A DNA stretch of 64,000 nt from CAJQHT01 sp038123275 (GCA_038123275.1 JAYORG010000008.1:6246-70245), one strand, 5' to 3'. Positions 53,685 to 62,657 are shown, numbered from the stretch's first letter. Numbers and translations: made by a program. The notes: generated by a model not told the origin, from the letters alone.

Positions 53685-54713
53685 TTATTGAACTGTTGTC
53701 TTTTCAACTATTTCCATTTTAGAAATAGTTCTATCAAAATCATTTTGAAAATTTTGATCTTGAATAACTCTAAATTTTTCAAATTCGCTTTCTGCTTTTA
53801 GTTTTGCTTTAAGATTAGAGATTTTTCCTTTGTCGGCTAAAATTGGATAATTTGATAATTCTAGAAATTGAATAAGAAATTTTGACCAGTCTTTCATATT
53901 CATTACGATTTTTCTTTTGGCTCTGTTTTCAGCTAAATCAACATAAGAGGCTACAATTCTTTCTAGCTCCTTAATATGTTCTTTTTCTAGATAATTTTTA
54001 GCAATTGAAACATCGCTTTTTAAAATCTTGCCTTTTGGTGCATCTGCCCAAGTTTTTAAGCCCATATAGGCTTTTTTTGCATCTGCTTCATTGTAAATTA
54101 TTTCAGCAGCAGTTTTTTTTGTAATAGCAAAATGAAGTTTGTTTTGAACAGTTGCAAAAAAATCTTTGGTGGTTGGTGCGTTTTTATCGTAATCGGCAGA
54201 AAGAGCGTAGATATCGGTGATTTTTTGGTAAACTCTGCGCTCACTAGCTCTAATTTCTCTAATTCTTTCTAATAGCTCGTCAAAATAGTCTTTGCCAAAA
54301 TGCTTAATTTGTTTTAAGCGGTCATCATCTATTACAAAGCCTTTAATGGTGTATTCTTTTAAAATCTTGGTTGACCAGATTCTAAATTGTGTTGCTTGGT
54401 AGGAATTTACACGATAGCCAACGGCAATGATTGCATCTAAATTATAAAACTCTAATTCTCTGGAAACTTCTTTATTGCCTTCTTTTTGAACTTGTAAGAA
54501 TTTCTTACAAGTTGAATTTTTTGTAAGTTCCCCATCATTAAAAATAGATTTTAAATGTAAGGTTATGTTTTGTGGAGTTGTTCCAAACAGCTCACCCATC
54601 TTTTTTTGAGTTAGCCATAGATTATCATTTTTGAAAAACACATCTATGTTAACTTTTCCTTTAGGAGTTTGGAAAATAACAAAGTTATTAAATTTCTCTA
54701 ATTTATCAGTCAT
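53685..54713 (-). CDS. rhuM: RhuM family protein
   Basis: This 342-residue protein of the virulence RhuM family has NIDVFFKNDNLWLTQKKMGE, LFGTTPQNITLHLK, REL.FYNLDAIIAVGYRVNS, FRIWSTKILKEYTIKGFVID and ADAKKAYMGLKTWADAPKG. The family is common in pathogenicity islands, mobile elements and next to Fic or restriction genes; its biochemical role is not established. The N-terminal third has a winged-helix/Bro-N-like feel. It is convergent with fic, so the two form one accessory unit. Confidence 0.9.
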   Translation of the reverse strand: MTDKLEKFNNFVIFQTPKGKVNIDVFFKNDNLWLTQKKMGELFGTTPQNITLHLKSIFNDGELTKNSTCKKFLQVQKEGNKEVSRELEFYNLDAIIAVGYRVNSYQATQFRIWSTKILKEYTIKGFVIDDDRLKQIKHFGKDYFDELLERIREIRASERRVYQKITDIYALSADYDKNAPTTKDFFATVQNKLHFAITKKTAAEIIYNEADAKKAYMGLKTWADAPKGKILKSDVSIAKNYLEKEHIKELERIVASYVDLAENRAKRKIVMNMKDWSKFLIQFLELSNYPILADKGKISNLKAKLKAESEFEKFRVIQDQNFQNDFDRTISKMEIVEKTTVQ

Positions 54714-54847
54714 AATATTTTGGGGATTTCTTTGGGATGCTTATTTAACAGAAAATGGTGAATTGTCAAAAATATTAATAAATAAAAAATAAGTTTTAGC
54801 CTTTAGTGTGTCAAGGTTTATAAATATAAATAAACTAATATAAAATA

Positions 54848-55765
54848 CTAAGGGTACTTGTTTGATTCTAAAGAGGAATAAACTATTTCTAGAAAATTTG
54901 TGCTATTAATAAACCCGCCTCCCCATTTTTTATGTATTTTAGAAAATGAGTCTGAAACTGCTAGTTGCTCTGCAGATTGATTGTTTTTTATTGCTGCAAT
55001 TGCCAATTCTCTAACGTCTTTTAGCATTTTGTTAAAGGCAATTAATTCTTTTTTGTTTGATAATGGCCCGTGTCCTGGGATTATTTTAGTTCTATAATTA
55101 GCAATTGATATGATTTCTTGCGTTGCTTTTATCATACCGTCAATGCTGCCACCATGGGCAACGTCGATAAATGGATAGAAGCCGTTAAAATAGAGGTCTC
55201 CTGTGTGAATTACGTTGGTGTTTTTAAAATGTATGTATGAATCTCCACTAGAATGTGCTGCTGGAAAATGACTAACTTTGATAGTTTCTTTGTTTAAGTG
55301 AAATGTTGTGGTGTCGTTGAAGGTGACAACTGGCAAAGCTTCTTTTGATGCTGCTTTTGATTTCATCTTAAATAACCTTATTTCTTGAGGTGCTGACATT
55401 AATTTTCTTACATTGTCGTGAGCTACAATAGTGACGCCAGATTTGCCAAAATGCTCATTTCCTCCGGTGTGGTCACCATGCCAATGGGTGTTTAATAAAA
55501 AACGAATTGGTTTTTTGTTAATAGTTTGAATTGCTGTTGTTATTTTTTGACTTAACGGTGCATATTGATCATCAATCATAAATACCCCATCTTGTCCTGA
55601 TAAAATTCCGATATTACCACCTGCTCCATGCAGCATATAAATATTTTTCCTAACAGGAGTTACCTCAATTTGTGTTTTGGAAAAATCTTGCTTTGCTAAG
55701 GCTAGATATGGAAATGAAAATATTAAAATTATAGCGGCTAGACTTAATAGGAACAATTTTTTCAT
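54848..55765 (-). CDS. Periplasmic metallo-beta-lactamase-fold hydrolase
   Basis: This 305-residue protein has a signal peptide (about 1-24, ending ALA) and the MBL zinc motifs THWHGDHTGGNEHF (HxHxDH), AAHSSGDSYIHF (His), VIHTGDLYFNGFYPFID (Asp) and IIPGHGPLSN (His). It is probably secreted to the periplasm. Relatives include quinoprotein-relay and SoxH-like hydrolases; a B3 beta-lactamase role is possible but not indicated. A helically phased AT repeat lies upstream of its start. Confidence 0.87.
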   Translation of the reverse strand: MKKLFLLSLAAIILIFSFPYLALAKQDFSKTQIEVTPVRKNIYMLHGAGGNIGILSGQDGVFMIDDQYAPLSQKITTAIQTINKKPIRFLLNTHWHGDHTGGNEHFGKSGVTIVAHDNVRKLMSAPQEIRLFKMKSKAASKEALPVVTFNDTTTFHLNKETIKVSHFPAAHSSGDSYIHFKNTNVIHTGDLYFNGFYPFIDVAHGGSIDGMIKATQEIISIANYRTKIIPGHGPLSNKKELIAFNKMLKDVRELAIAAIKNNQSAEQLAVSDSFSKIHKKWGGGFINSTNFLEIVYSSLESNKYP

Positions 55766-55820
55766 TGAATTTTTTTAAATTATGTTAAATAAAATTTAGA
55801 CTTTCTGATTGTTAAACTTA

Positions 55821-55870
55821 AATCATTTTTAATCATTTTTAATCATTTTTAATCATTTTTAATTATTTTT
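55821..55870. repeat. Tandem 10-bp repeat
   Basis: AATCATTTTT is repeated four times exactly, and a fifth unit has one change (AATTATTTTT). The period equals one DNA helical turn, so the T tracts are phased, which can bend DNA. It lies about 55-105 bases upstream of the MBL-fold gene start and may influence its promoter. Confidence 0.8.
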
Positions 55871-55945
55871 TACAAGTTTTTTATAAAATAAGGGGATATT
55901 AATACCGAATTATTGATGTTGTTATTTAATAAGTATAATGTTCCA

Positions 55946-56806
55946 TTATTCTTCAAGACATGCCTTAATGGCAAATTTAATTTCATTGACTAATCTATCT
56001 TTATCTCTACCTAATATACCTTTTAAAACAAGTTGATTTGAAGCATGATCACTTCTAAAAATTGTTTTATTAAGGTTGAGGTTGGTCATGATTAAATGCA
56101 TTTCTTCAAAAAGCTCTAAGTTGGTTAAATGTCTCCAGCCATCATTAAAGCCTGCCTCAAAACGTTTGGATCCAAGCGGAAATTCTGGAACTAGTGTGGA
56201 TAGATATTCAGGCTGAGCTTGGTTCATCAATTTGGCAGAAGCAATAGCATGTTGTTTACTGTATTTAGGGCCACCAAGGCCAGTTAGGATCATGACAGAA
56301 CTTTTAATGCCGGCATCTTTTATCTTTTTTAAGGCAGCTAAAGAAGAATCAAAAGTTTCACCTTTTTCTACTAATTTTAATAGCTCATTATCTCCACTTT
56401 CACAACCAACATACATAATTTGCAAACCCAAATCCTTTAGCTCTTTTAATTCAGATACAGATTTTTTTAATAAATTTCTAGGTAAGCAATAGGAAGATAC
56501 ACGTTGTAAATTTGGAAAATATTTTCTTATTAAAAACATAATTTCCTTAAGTCTTCTAAAAGAAAGGCCCATAGCATCTCCATCTGCAAGAAACACCCTT
56601 GTGACTGGGTAATTATTGTCTACTAAATATTTTAACTCTTTTTCTAACTCTTCAATTGCCTTTGGTTTAAAGCGCTTTTGTTCATCCTTATACATATCAC
56701 AAAAGGTGCATTTGTTCCAAGAGCAACCATTGGCAACTTGCAAGATTAAAGATTTCCATTCACTTGGTGGACGAAAAACTGGCTCAATATAGTTTAAAGG
56801 ATACAT
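55946..56806 (-). CDS. Radical SAM protein
   Basis: This 286-residue radical SAM enzyme has the cluster motif NGCSWNKCTFCDMY, that is Cys28-x4-Cys33-x2-Cys36, one residue wider than the classical spacing but usual for this subgroup. Next come FLADGDAMGLS, GLQIMYVGCESGDNELLKLV (SAM-binding Glu region) and VMILTGLGGPKYSKQHA. It resembles the Elp3/coproporphyrinogen-oxidase-like fold without an extra domain. The substrate is unknown. The last codons (ACLEE-stop) coincide with sequence also present in the loop of the family B palindrome at 53615-53675. Confidence 0.85.
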   Translation of the reverse strand: MYPLNYIEPVFRPPSEWKSLILQVANGCSWNKCTFCDMYKDEQKRFKPKAIEELEKELKYLVDNNYPVTRVFLADGDAMGLSFRRLKEIMFLIRKYFPNLQRVSSYCLPRNLLKKSVSELKELKDLGLQIMYVGCESGDNELLKLVEKGETFDSSLAALKKIKDAGIKSSVMILTGLGGPKYSKQHAIASAKLMNQAQPEYLSTLVPEFPLGSKRFEAGFNDGWRHLTNLELFEEMHLIMTNLNLNKTIFRSDHASNQLVLKGILGRDKDRLVNEIKFAIKACLEE

Positions 56807-56933
56807 AATTTTTATGTGTTTTAATTAAAGATAGACTTTGGTATAATTTCTATTTTATGTTGTTGCAATCTTTATTTTTTTATAAGTTTTAGGATTTACC
56901 ATTTATTTAAGATCCCAATTTTTTAATAAAACA

Positions 56934-57233
56934 ATGGACAAAAAAGCAAAAGAATTAGAAAAAAATTATAAGCAGCAAAAAATGGATTTTTTAGACAGCT
57001 TAGAGCCTGATGATTTTAGAAATGGAGAAAATTTTAATCTAGCTGAGAAAATAATTAATCAAATAAATGAAGCATATTATAAAAAATCACTTAACGGTGA
57101 AGATGCTCTGGAATTTATTAATAAAGCATTCTTAAATTTATTTAGAGAGAACTCAAAGGCAATAATAAGAGCTATTGAAGTTTCCAATTACTATGTGAAG
57201 ATAAAATCAGAACTTATGAAAATAAGGGGATAG
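56934..57233 (+). CDS. Small helical protein of unknown function
   Basis: This 99-residue protein is almost entirely alpha-helical by composition, with a charged N-terminal coiled-coil-like stretch (DKKAKELEKNYKQQKMDFLD) and later amphipathic helices. There is no signal peptide and no known family. It lies 56 bases upstream of the Ulp1-like effector gene on the same strand and could be its partner or chaperone; that is speculation. The spacer contains part of a family B repeat. Confidence 0.6.
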   Translation: MDKKAKELEKNYKQQKMDFLDSLEPDDFRNGENFNLAEKIINQINEAYYKKSLNGEDALEFINKAFLNLFRENSKAIIRAIEVSNYYVKIKSELMKIRG

Positions 57234-57289
57234 GATACGTAGTTAATAAGTTTATAATCTGAGAATAGCATGAATAAAATAAAATTATT

Positions 57290-59260
57290 ATGTCTAAAGT
57301 TTTAGATAAGCCAAAAAAGAAAAAAAAATCAGGACAAAAAAAGTCAAGATCTAAAACAAGGCACCAAGCAGTAGAGTTTATAGATAATGATGCAGACCCT
57401 ATCCTTCCTCAAGGAAATTTGGGAATGAATCATGTAGAATATCTTTTCCAAAATTTAATACAAAATATTGATCAAAAAGTTGGGGAAGATGTAGGTAGAA
57501 AATATGGTGCTACAATAGTTATACAAGATGGTGGTAATAATATTCAGCTAAGAGAGCAAATAGAGAATTTTCTTTTAGGACAAGATCCAGTAACTGCTCA
57601 TGGGGCGGTTGAAAGAAAGGCTCTTGATAGAAAACTTGGGCAAGAGAGAGTATTATTAATGTTAAGTACCCAAGACCATTTACCATCTATTATATCTGGT
57701 AATTTATCTAAAGGAGCTAAATATAATCACTGGACAGTTTTACATTTAAAAAGGGGTAATGATGGTAGATTAATTATAAGATATGCAGATTCAATTGGGC
57801 AGCATAATGGGAAAGATATAATTCCAAATTCAGTAAAAAATGCATTAATTCAAGTATGCAAAATTAATAAAGTAAGACTAACAAGAAGAAATTTTAATTC
57901 AACACCTCAAACAAGCTTAAATTGTGGTTACAACGCTGTATTTCATGCTTTACAAATGCTAAATTTAAATGTTATAGGTGGTAATATTGAAAGTTTTATT
58001 AATATTACAAGAGTTATGTTGCAAGAAAGATTTGGAACTATTGCAGATATTAATCCAGAAAAACCCAAAAATAAACCTCCTGCTCATAATCCCTTTTTGC
58101 CAGATCCAAGGGCTTTTTTAGATTCTAAAGAGAAACCTAAAATAAAAGGTAAAAAAAATAGAGAGAGTTTTGAAAGATTAACTAAAAGCTTTATGGCAAT
58201 TGTTAGAAAGGAAGAAGTCTTACATGAAACCATTAATCAATTTTTTAAGAATCGTGATATTAATGTACAAGGCCAACATGGAGAAACTTTACTGCATTGG
58301 GCTTGTCACAAAGGTAATATAGATTTAGTTCAATATCTAGTTAACAACAAGAAAGCAGCTACTAATATTAAAAATAGTGAAGGTAGAACCCCTTTAGAAC
58401 ATGCTAATTATCGATATAATCTAAAGAGAGGAAAATCTAAATATCGAACAAAAATAGAAAAATGTATTAAATATTTAGAAAGTTTAGAAAGAATAGATCC
58501 AAAATTCACAACTCCTATTAAAAAAAGAAATTCAGGGGTTAAGCAAGGAGTTGATCAAGATTTTCAAAGCCCAGTTAGTGCTATTACACAAGGAATTGAT
58601 AAATTGGCTATAACACCAGAATTTTATGGTGGCAAAACTTTTTTTAGAAAAACTGATAACAAAAGAAATAAGTATAAAGGTAAGATAAAACTAGATACTA
58701 GAGATAAGGTTAAATCAGACGGAACAAATGAAGCTGTAAAATATCCAGTAATAGTTCAGTCTCCCGGTAAGCATAAAATGGAAGAATCTAGGCGTAAAAG
58801 TGGTAATGATGAGTTATTTCAAAGAGCAAAGAAAAAGCTATGGAATGACCTTGATACAGAATTTAAATTGGATGAAAAAACAGATGTAACATTTAATGAT
58901 GCTTATAGATATGCAAGGGTTAAGGTAAAAGAATTATTTAATTTTGGAGAAGGTCATATAGGGGCTCTTTATGATAGTGTAAGTGGGCCCCATAGAACTT
59001 CTCAAATAGCTGCTGGATATTTTAAAGGGAGTTGGGATCTAGATAAAAATAAGGTGATTGAAAAAGTAACTCAAGCAGCAAAAAGTGAAGAAGAAAAAAA
59101 ATCTTCACCTATAAAGGCAACAGGTGAACTATTAAAACTTGCAGTACAAAAAACCTCCAGATACAAAGATAATACAAGAGAAAATGAAGAAAAGTTTAGA
59201 AAATATAAGAAATATGGCAAAAAACTAGAAGGAGATATATATATACTAATGATGGATTAA
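57290..59260 (+). CDS. Ulp1/C48-like cysteine protease with ankyrin repeats (effector candidate), frameshifted at 3' end
   Basis: This 656-residue protein starts with a highly basic, nuclear-localisation-like N-terminus (KPKKKKKSGQKKSRSKTRH, residues 7-25). Residues about 45-250 show a CE-clan ubiquitin-like protease pattern: KYNHWTVLHLKR (His147-Trp), IIRYADSIG (Asp167), NSTPQTSLNCGYNAVF (Gln207 and Cys212). About two ankyrin repeats follow (about 324-390, GETLLHWACHKGNIDLVQYL). The rest is charged. The frame ends within an ATATATATATA run (59235-59245). Removing one TA joins it to the frame of 59329-60009, giving about 900 residues. Deubiquitinase or deSUMOylase activity in a host is inference. 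Confidence 0.7.
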   Translation: MSKVLDKPKKKKKSGQKKSRSKTRHQAVEFIDNDADPILPQGNLGMNHVEYLFQNLIQNIDQKVGEDVGRKYGATIVIQDGGNNIQLREQIENFLLGQDPVTAHGAVERKALDRKLGQERVLLMLSTQDHLPSIISGNLSKGAKYNHWTVLHLKRGNDGRLIIRYADSIGQHNGKDIIPNSVKNALIQVCKINKVRLTRRNFNSTPQTSLNCGYNAVFHALQMLNLNVIGGNIESFINITRVMLQERFGTIADINPEKPKNKPPAHNPFLPDPRAFLDSKEKPKIKGKKNRESFERLTKSFMAIVRKEEVLHETINQFFKNRDINVQGQHGETLLHWACHKGNIDLVQYLVNNKKAATNIKNSEGRTPLEHANYRYNLKRGKSKYRTKIEKCIKYLESLERIDPKFTTPIKKRNSGVKQGVDQDFQSPVSAITQGIDKLAITPEFYGGKTFFRKTDNKRNKYKGKIKLDTRDKVKSDGTNEAVKYPVIVQSPGKHKMEESRRKSGNDELFQRAKKKLWNDLDTEFKLDEKTDVTFNDAYRYARVKVKELFNFGEGHIGALYDSVSGPHRTSQIAAGYFKGSWDLDKNKVIEKVTQAAKSEEEKKSSPIKATGELLKLAVQKTSRYKDNTRENEEKFRKYKKYGKKLEGDIYILMMD

Positions 59261-59261
59261 A

Positions 59262-60009
59262 TCTTGGTGATGAAATAGAAAGGGACTTTGCTTTAAAGGT
59301 CGAGCAAGCGGCAAGAGATAAATGGAAGATGTCGGTTGTAGCTTTAGAAGAAAGATGGAATGGTCAAGATGACGATGAAGAAAATTATAAGGATAATAGC
59401 CCTAAGTCAGTTATAAAACGAAAAGTCAGAAGAACAAAAATCAAAAGTGAAATTCATGGCGAAGAAGATAGGGAGTTTTCACCAGTACGATCAGGTAGCC
59501 CATATTCTGATTTTAATTTTAATCAAAATTTTGCAAATCTACAGGCAGCAGTAGGAAAGGAAAGTAAGAAAGAGAGATATTTAGCAATAACAGATGTTTT
59601 TGCCACTCCAACTCCGGCTATTAGGCCAGATGAAGAGTTTAGAAAAAAAATAGCAGAAGAAAATAAATCTAGAAAGAAAGTAGAATTTGAAGAAGAGTAT
59701 CGACCTGATAAAAATTGGTCTTTAGCACAAATATTTTTTAAAAGAATATTAGAGCGCCCACCTAATACAAGAGAAGAATTTGATTATAAATTTCTAGATG
59801 ACTTATTTAAGGAACATAATGTCAAAAAAGGAGATATAGCTCAAGTGTTACATTATTGTGATGTTACTAATGATGACGAACGTTATGATGATAGATTGCA
59901 TCAAATAGTAGAAAAATACAGTAAAGAAAAACCAAGATCTTTTGTTAAAGCTGCAACTACTGGTAAATTTGGTGATATTAAGAGTATAGGTGGATTTAAT
60001 GAGTTATAA
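59262..60009 (+). CDS. C-terminal continuation of the Ulp1-like effector (second frame)
   Basis: The first ATG in this frame is at 59329 (226 residues, MSVVALEERWNG), but the frame is open from before 59262 with sensible sequence (NDGLNLGDEIERDFALKVEQ) directly abutting the end of the upstream ORF. I therefore read it as the detached C-terminus. It is acidic and basic by turns (KSVIKRKVRRTKIKSE, then FEEEYRPDKNW), with a helical end (FDYKFLDDLFKEHNVKKGDI). No family is recognised. No Shine-Dalgarno precedes 59329. Confidence 0.55.
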
Positions 60010-60325
60010 AGTAAGTATAAATTTTATTTATGAATTTACCAATATTAAATATAGTTAATTAGTTTTAATATTAAGTAAGGTAATTTTATTATTAATTTAT
60101 TATATTTAATATCAAATAGATAATATTTTTAACTTATTGTTTTTAAGTTAATTATTGTCATTACCCTGTGGGCAATGACAATAATTTTTCTTTGTTTTTA
60201 AATAACTATTTGAAAAACTTCTAATTTTGAATTGCAGCCACAGTGGCAATAATCTTAGGAAAACTTCAAAATTTGCTGCCTTAAGGAATTATCAAAAGAT
60301 AGGTTAGCAAAGCTCTTTTTCATAT
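60010..60325. other. Non-coding spacer with one strong hairpin
   Basis: This is a 316-base spacer between convergent genes. Apart from the terminator at 60150-60186, I see only AT-rich sequence and no ORF. Confidence 0.5.
60150..60186. terminator. Hairpin terminator
   Basis: AATTATTGTCATT-A-CCC pairs with GGG-C-AATGACAATAATT (one internal mismatch, TGT loop) and is followed by a T-rich stretch. It is placed to end both convergent transcripts. Confidence 0.75.
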
Positions 60326-61717
60326 TTACAGCACAAAATAGCTGTAACAAGTAATAACACTCATTGCTATTAAATTAGCAATTGCTCCAGTTTTGATCAT
60401 ATCTTTAACATGTAGATAGCCACTTGAGAAGATAATGGCATTTGGTGGAGTAGACATTGGTAGCATAAAGGCGCAAGATGCGGCTATTGTAGTAGGCACA
60501 GATAATGTGGTTGGTAAATCTCCAAAATTAAATGACAACATCATTAATATTGGGGCAAGTATGGTAATTAATGCTAAATTACTAATAAATTCTGTTAAGA
60601 AAACAGCAATGAAAGTTGCTAATATTAATGCTAGTAAGTAATGCTGAATATTTAGCATAATAAAACCATCGCTAATTAAATTTATTGCTCCTGATTTTTC
60701 TAAGCCTTTGGCTAATGCTAAACCTCCTCCAAATAGTAGTAATGTTCCCCAAGATAAGTTTTTTGTATCTTTCCATTCTAGTAAATGAGTTTTATTTTTC
60801 TTTGAAGGTATAATAAAAAATAAAGAACAAAATATTAAGCCAATTGCAGGGTCGGAAATTTTAAATGGAAAATAGCTTTTAAAAATCCAGGATAATGCTA
60901 GTAAAATAAATATTATTATTATTGATTTTTCTTCTCTGGTTATTTTGCCAAGTTCTTTTAATTTATTGATAATGAAGTTTCCTTCAAGAGGTTGATCAAA
61001 TTTTACGTTTTTTAATTGGTAGAAATTTAAATAGGCCCATAAAGAAACTAGTAATATTATTGCTAGTGGAAAAAATAGCATTAACCAACGTGCAAAAGAA
61101 AACTGAATATCGTACATTTCATCTAAAAATGAGACTAAAATAGCGTTAGTTGGTGTACCAATAATGGTTGATATTCCGCCAATACTAGCTGAATATGCTA
61201 TTGAGAGCATTAATATTGTTGAAAACTTCCCTTCTTTATTTTTGCCAGATACATTTAAAAAAGATAAAGCAATAGGCAGCATAATTAGGGTTGATGCGGT
61301 ATTGCTAATCCACATACTTAAAAAAGCTGTAGCTAACATAAACCCTAAAAGAATTCCAGCTGGATGATGGCCGGTGTATTTTAGAATATTAAGGGCAATA
61401 CGGTAATTTAAATTCCATTTTGTTAAGACTAGCCCCAGTAAGAAGCCGGCAAATGTTAGGAAGATGATTTTGTTACTGTAATATTTTGTAACCTCATCAA
61501 TTGTCATTACATCAAAAACAGGAAATAGGCAAATAGGCACAAGAGCGGTAATTGCAAAAGGTAAAGCTTCGCTAATCCACCAGCTAAACATTAAAAAAGC
61601 AATTGCTAGGGTGATAGATAATTTTTGATTAGAGGTAAAGTGATTGATGATGGTAAAGGAGGTAGCAAATAAGACGACTCCAAATAATAAATTGAATTTT
61701 TCTTTAACAAAGGACAT
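60326..61717 (-). CDS. SLC13/DASS-family anion:sodium symporter
   Basis: This 463-residue inner-membrane transporter has about 11-12 helices. Conserved blocks are FLMFSWWISEALPFAITALV, WISNTASTLIMLPIALSF (SNT motif), IGGISTIIGTPTNAILVSF, LLFGGGLALAKGLEKSGAI, EFISNLALITILAPILMML (second SN motif) and MLPMSTPPNAIIFSSGYL. Family members import dicarboxylates or sulfate with sodium, which would suit uptake of host C4-dicarboxylates. It is monocistronic, in a stretch otherwise poor in genes. Confidence 0.92.
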   Translation of the reverse strand: MSFVKEKFNLLFGVVLFATSFTIINHFTSNQKLSITLAIAFLMFSWWISEALPFAITALVPICLFPVFDVMTIDEVTKYYSNKIIFLTFAGFLLGLVLTKWNLNYRIALNILKYTGHHPAGILLGFMLATAFLSMWISNTASTLIMLPIALSFLNVSGKNKEGKFSTILMLSIAYSASIGGISTIIGTPTNAILVSFLDEMYDIQFSFARWLMLFFPLAIILLVSLWAYLNFYQLKNVKFDQPLEGNFIINKLKELGKITREEKSIIIIFILLALSWIFKSYFPFKISDPAIGLIFCSLFFIIPSKKNKTHLLEWKDTKNLSWGTLLLFGGGLALAKGLEKSGAINLISDGFIMLNIQHYLLALILATFIAVFLTEFISNLALITILAPILMMLSFNFGDLPTTLSVPTTIAASCAFMLPMSTPPNAIIFSSGYLHVKDMIKTGAIANLIAMSVITCYSYFVL

Positions 61718-62160
61718 GAAATATTACGTTAATTTTATTGTTGGGAGGTTTTTAAATAGTAGTTATGATGTGATGTAATTTGCAAGGGAAATATTGAGAT
61801 CTTAGATGTTAGAGTTTGGCTCGCTCCTGTAATAAGGGGTCACGAGGGGAGTAATTAAAGGAAGACCCATCACGGATCTGGGTCAGTGTTTACTCTGACC
61901 CCCTCGCTTATGTGGAGAATCCGGGATGTTGTAAGTATGGTGTTGGTATGATGGAAGTTTGCAGTTGTGGGGAGATTGTGTAGTATTAAACATCTTAGAT
62001 GTTGATACCTGGCTTCGCCACTACAATAAGGGGTTAAAGCAAAAAAGTTATGAACTTTTGGTTCATGACTTTTTAGTCATTGACCCCGCCCAAGTCACGG
62101 GGCAAGTATTAAAGAATTTACGTTACGTGACAAAGAAATAAAGTAAATAATTTATGACAA
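61718..62160. repeat. Non-coding stretch with a diverged two-copy repeat
   Basis: CTTAGATGTT..(A/T)....(C)TGGCT.CGC..CT.(C/T)AATAAGGGGT occurs at about 61802-61840 and again at about 62001-62039. GGGTCAG/CTGACCC inverted segments lie between them (about 61880-61905). The 60-codon ORF at 61959 has no recognisable product and sits over a repeat copy, so I do not call it a gene. It is probably the remains of a mobile element. Confidence 0.45.
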
Positions 62161-62206
62161 AATTCATTATGAAAAAAAACAAAAAAGATATTTTGTCATA
62201 TGGGTA

Positions 62207-62265
62207 CCCGCAAGGCGGGTCGCCACTAATGTGGCGTAAAATTAGCATTAACCTTTGGTTAATGT
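62207..62265. other. Three consecutive short hairpins
   Basis: ACCCGC-n3-GCGGGT (62207-62221), CGCCAC-n4-GTGGCG (62222-62237) and CATTAACC-n3-GGTTAATG (62247-62265) are perfect stems set end to end. The first two directly abut. In an AT-rich genome the GC-rich stems stand out. It may be a structured RNA or part of a mobile palindrome cluster; no promoter was identified. Confidence 0.6.
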
Positions 62266-62313
62266 GAAACAAAAAATTCACTCGCTCATAAGTTGTATTT
62301 ATTTGTTCAATAC

Positions 62314-62355
62314 AACCACAGGTAGAAAAAAAAGATTTTTTTTCTACCTGTGGTT
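62314..62355. other. Perfect 20-bp inverted repeat with 2-base loop
   Basis: AACCACAGGTAGAAAAAAAA is followed, after GA, by its exact inverse complement. The A and T tracts allow it to act as a terminator-like stem. It is also a likely cruciform. Confidence 0.75.
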
Positions 62356-62587
62356 GGTTGTGAAAGCTTTTTAATGCTGTTTACTAGTGATCATGATAAT
62401 TTCACTACATTATCATATCTTAAAAAATGATTATGTTTAACCCAAGCATAATTTGTTTTTTTAAGTTTTAAGGCATTAATTTCACTACAAGTTTTTGTCT
62501 TAAGAAATCTGACTTAATTTTAAGTCAGTTAGGTCACTTAAAATGTAAGTTAATGCATTACTTAACTAATTTTAAGATATTGATCTA

Positions 62588-62657
62588 GGCCAATTTTACC
62601 TTCAATTATTTAACTCTTATTGGTTTTGAGAAATTTAATAATTTGGTAAAATTGGCC
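62588..62657. repeat. Inverted repeat GGCCAATTTTACC
   Basis: Perfect 13-base arms at 62588-62600 and 62645-62657 flank a 44-base AT-rich interior with further partial pairing (AATTATT/AATAATT). It adjoins the next palindrome. Confidence 0.65.

Noticed and set aside
54848..55765. Antibiotic-resistance beta-lactamase
   Set aside because: The zinc motifs are generic for the fold; nothing in sequence or context points to beta-lactam hydrolysis.
59329..60009. Independent gene starting at 59329
   Set aside because: The frame is open upstream with matching composition up to the neighbouring ORF and no ribosome-binding site is present, so it is better read as a detached C-terminus.
61959..62141. 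60-codon ORF as a gene
   Set aside because: It lies across a two-copy intergenic repeat, has no recognisable product and no ribosome-binding site.
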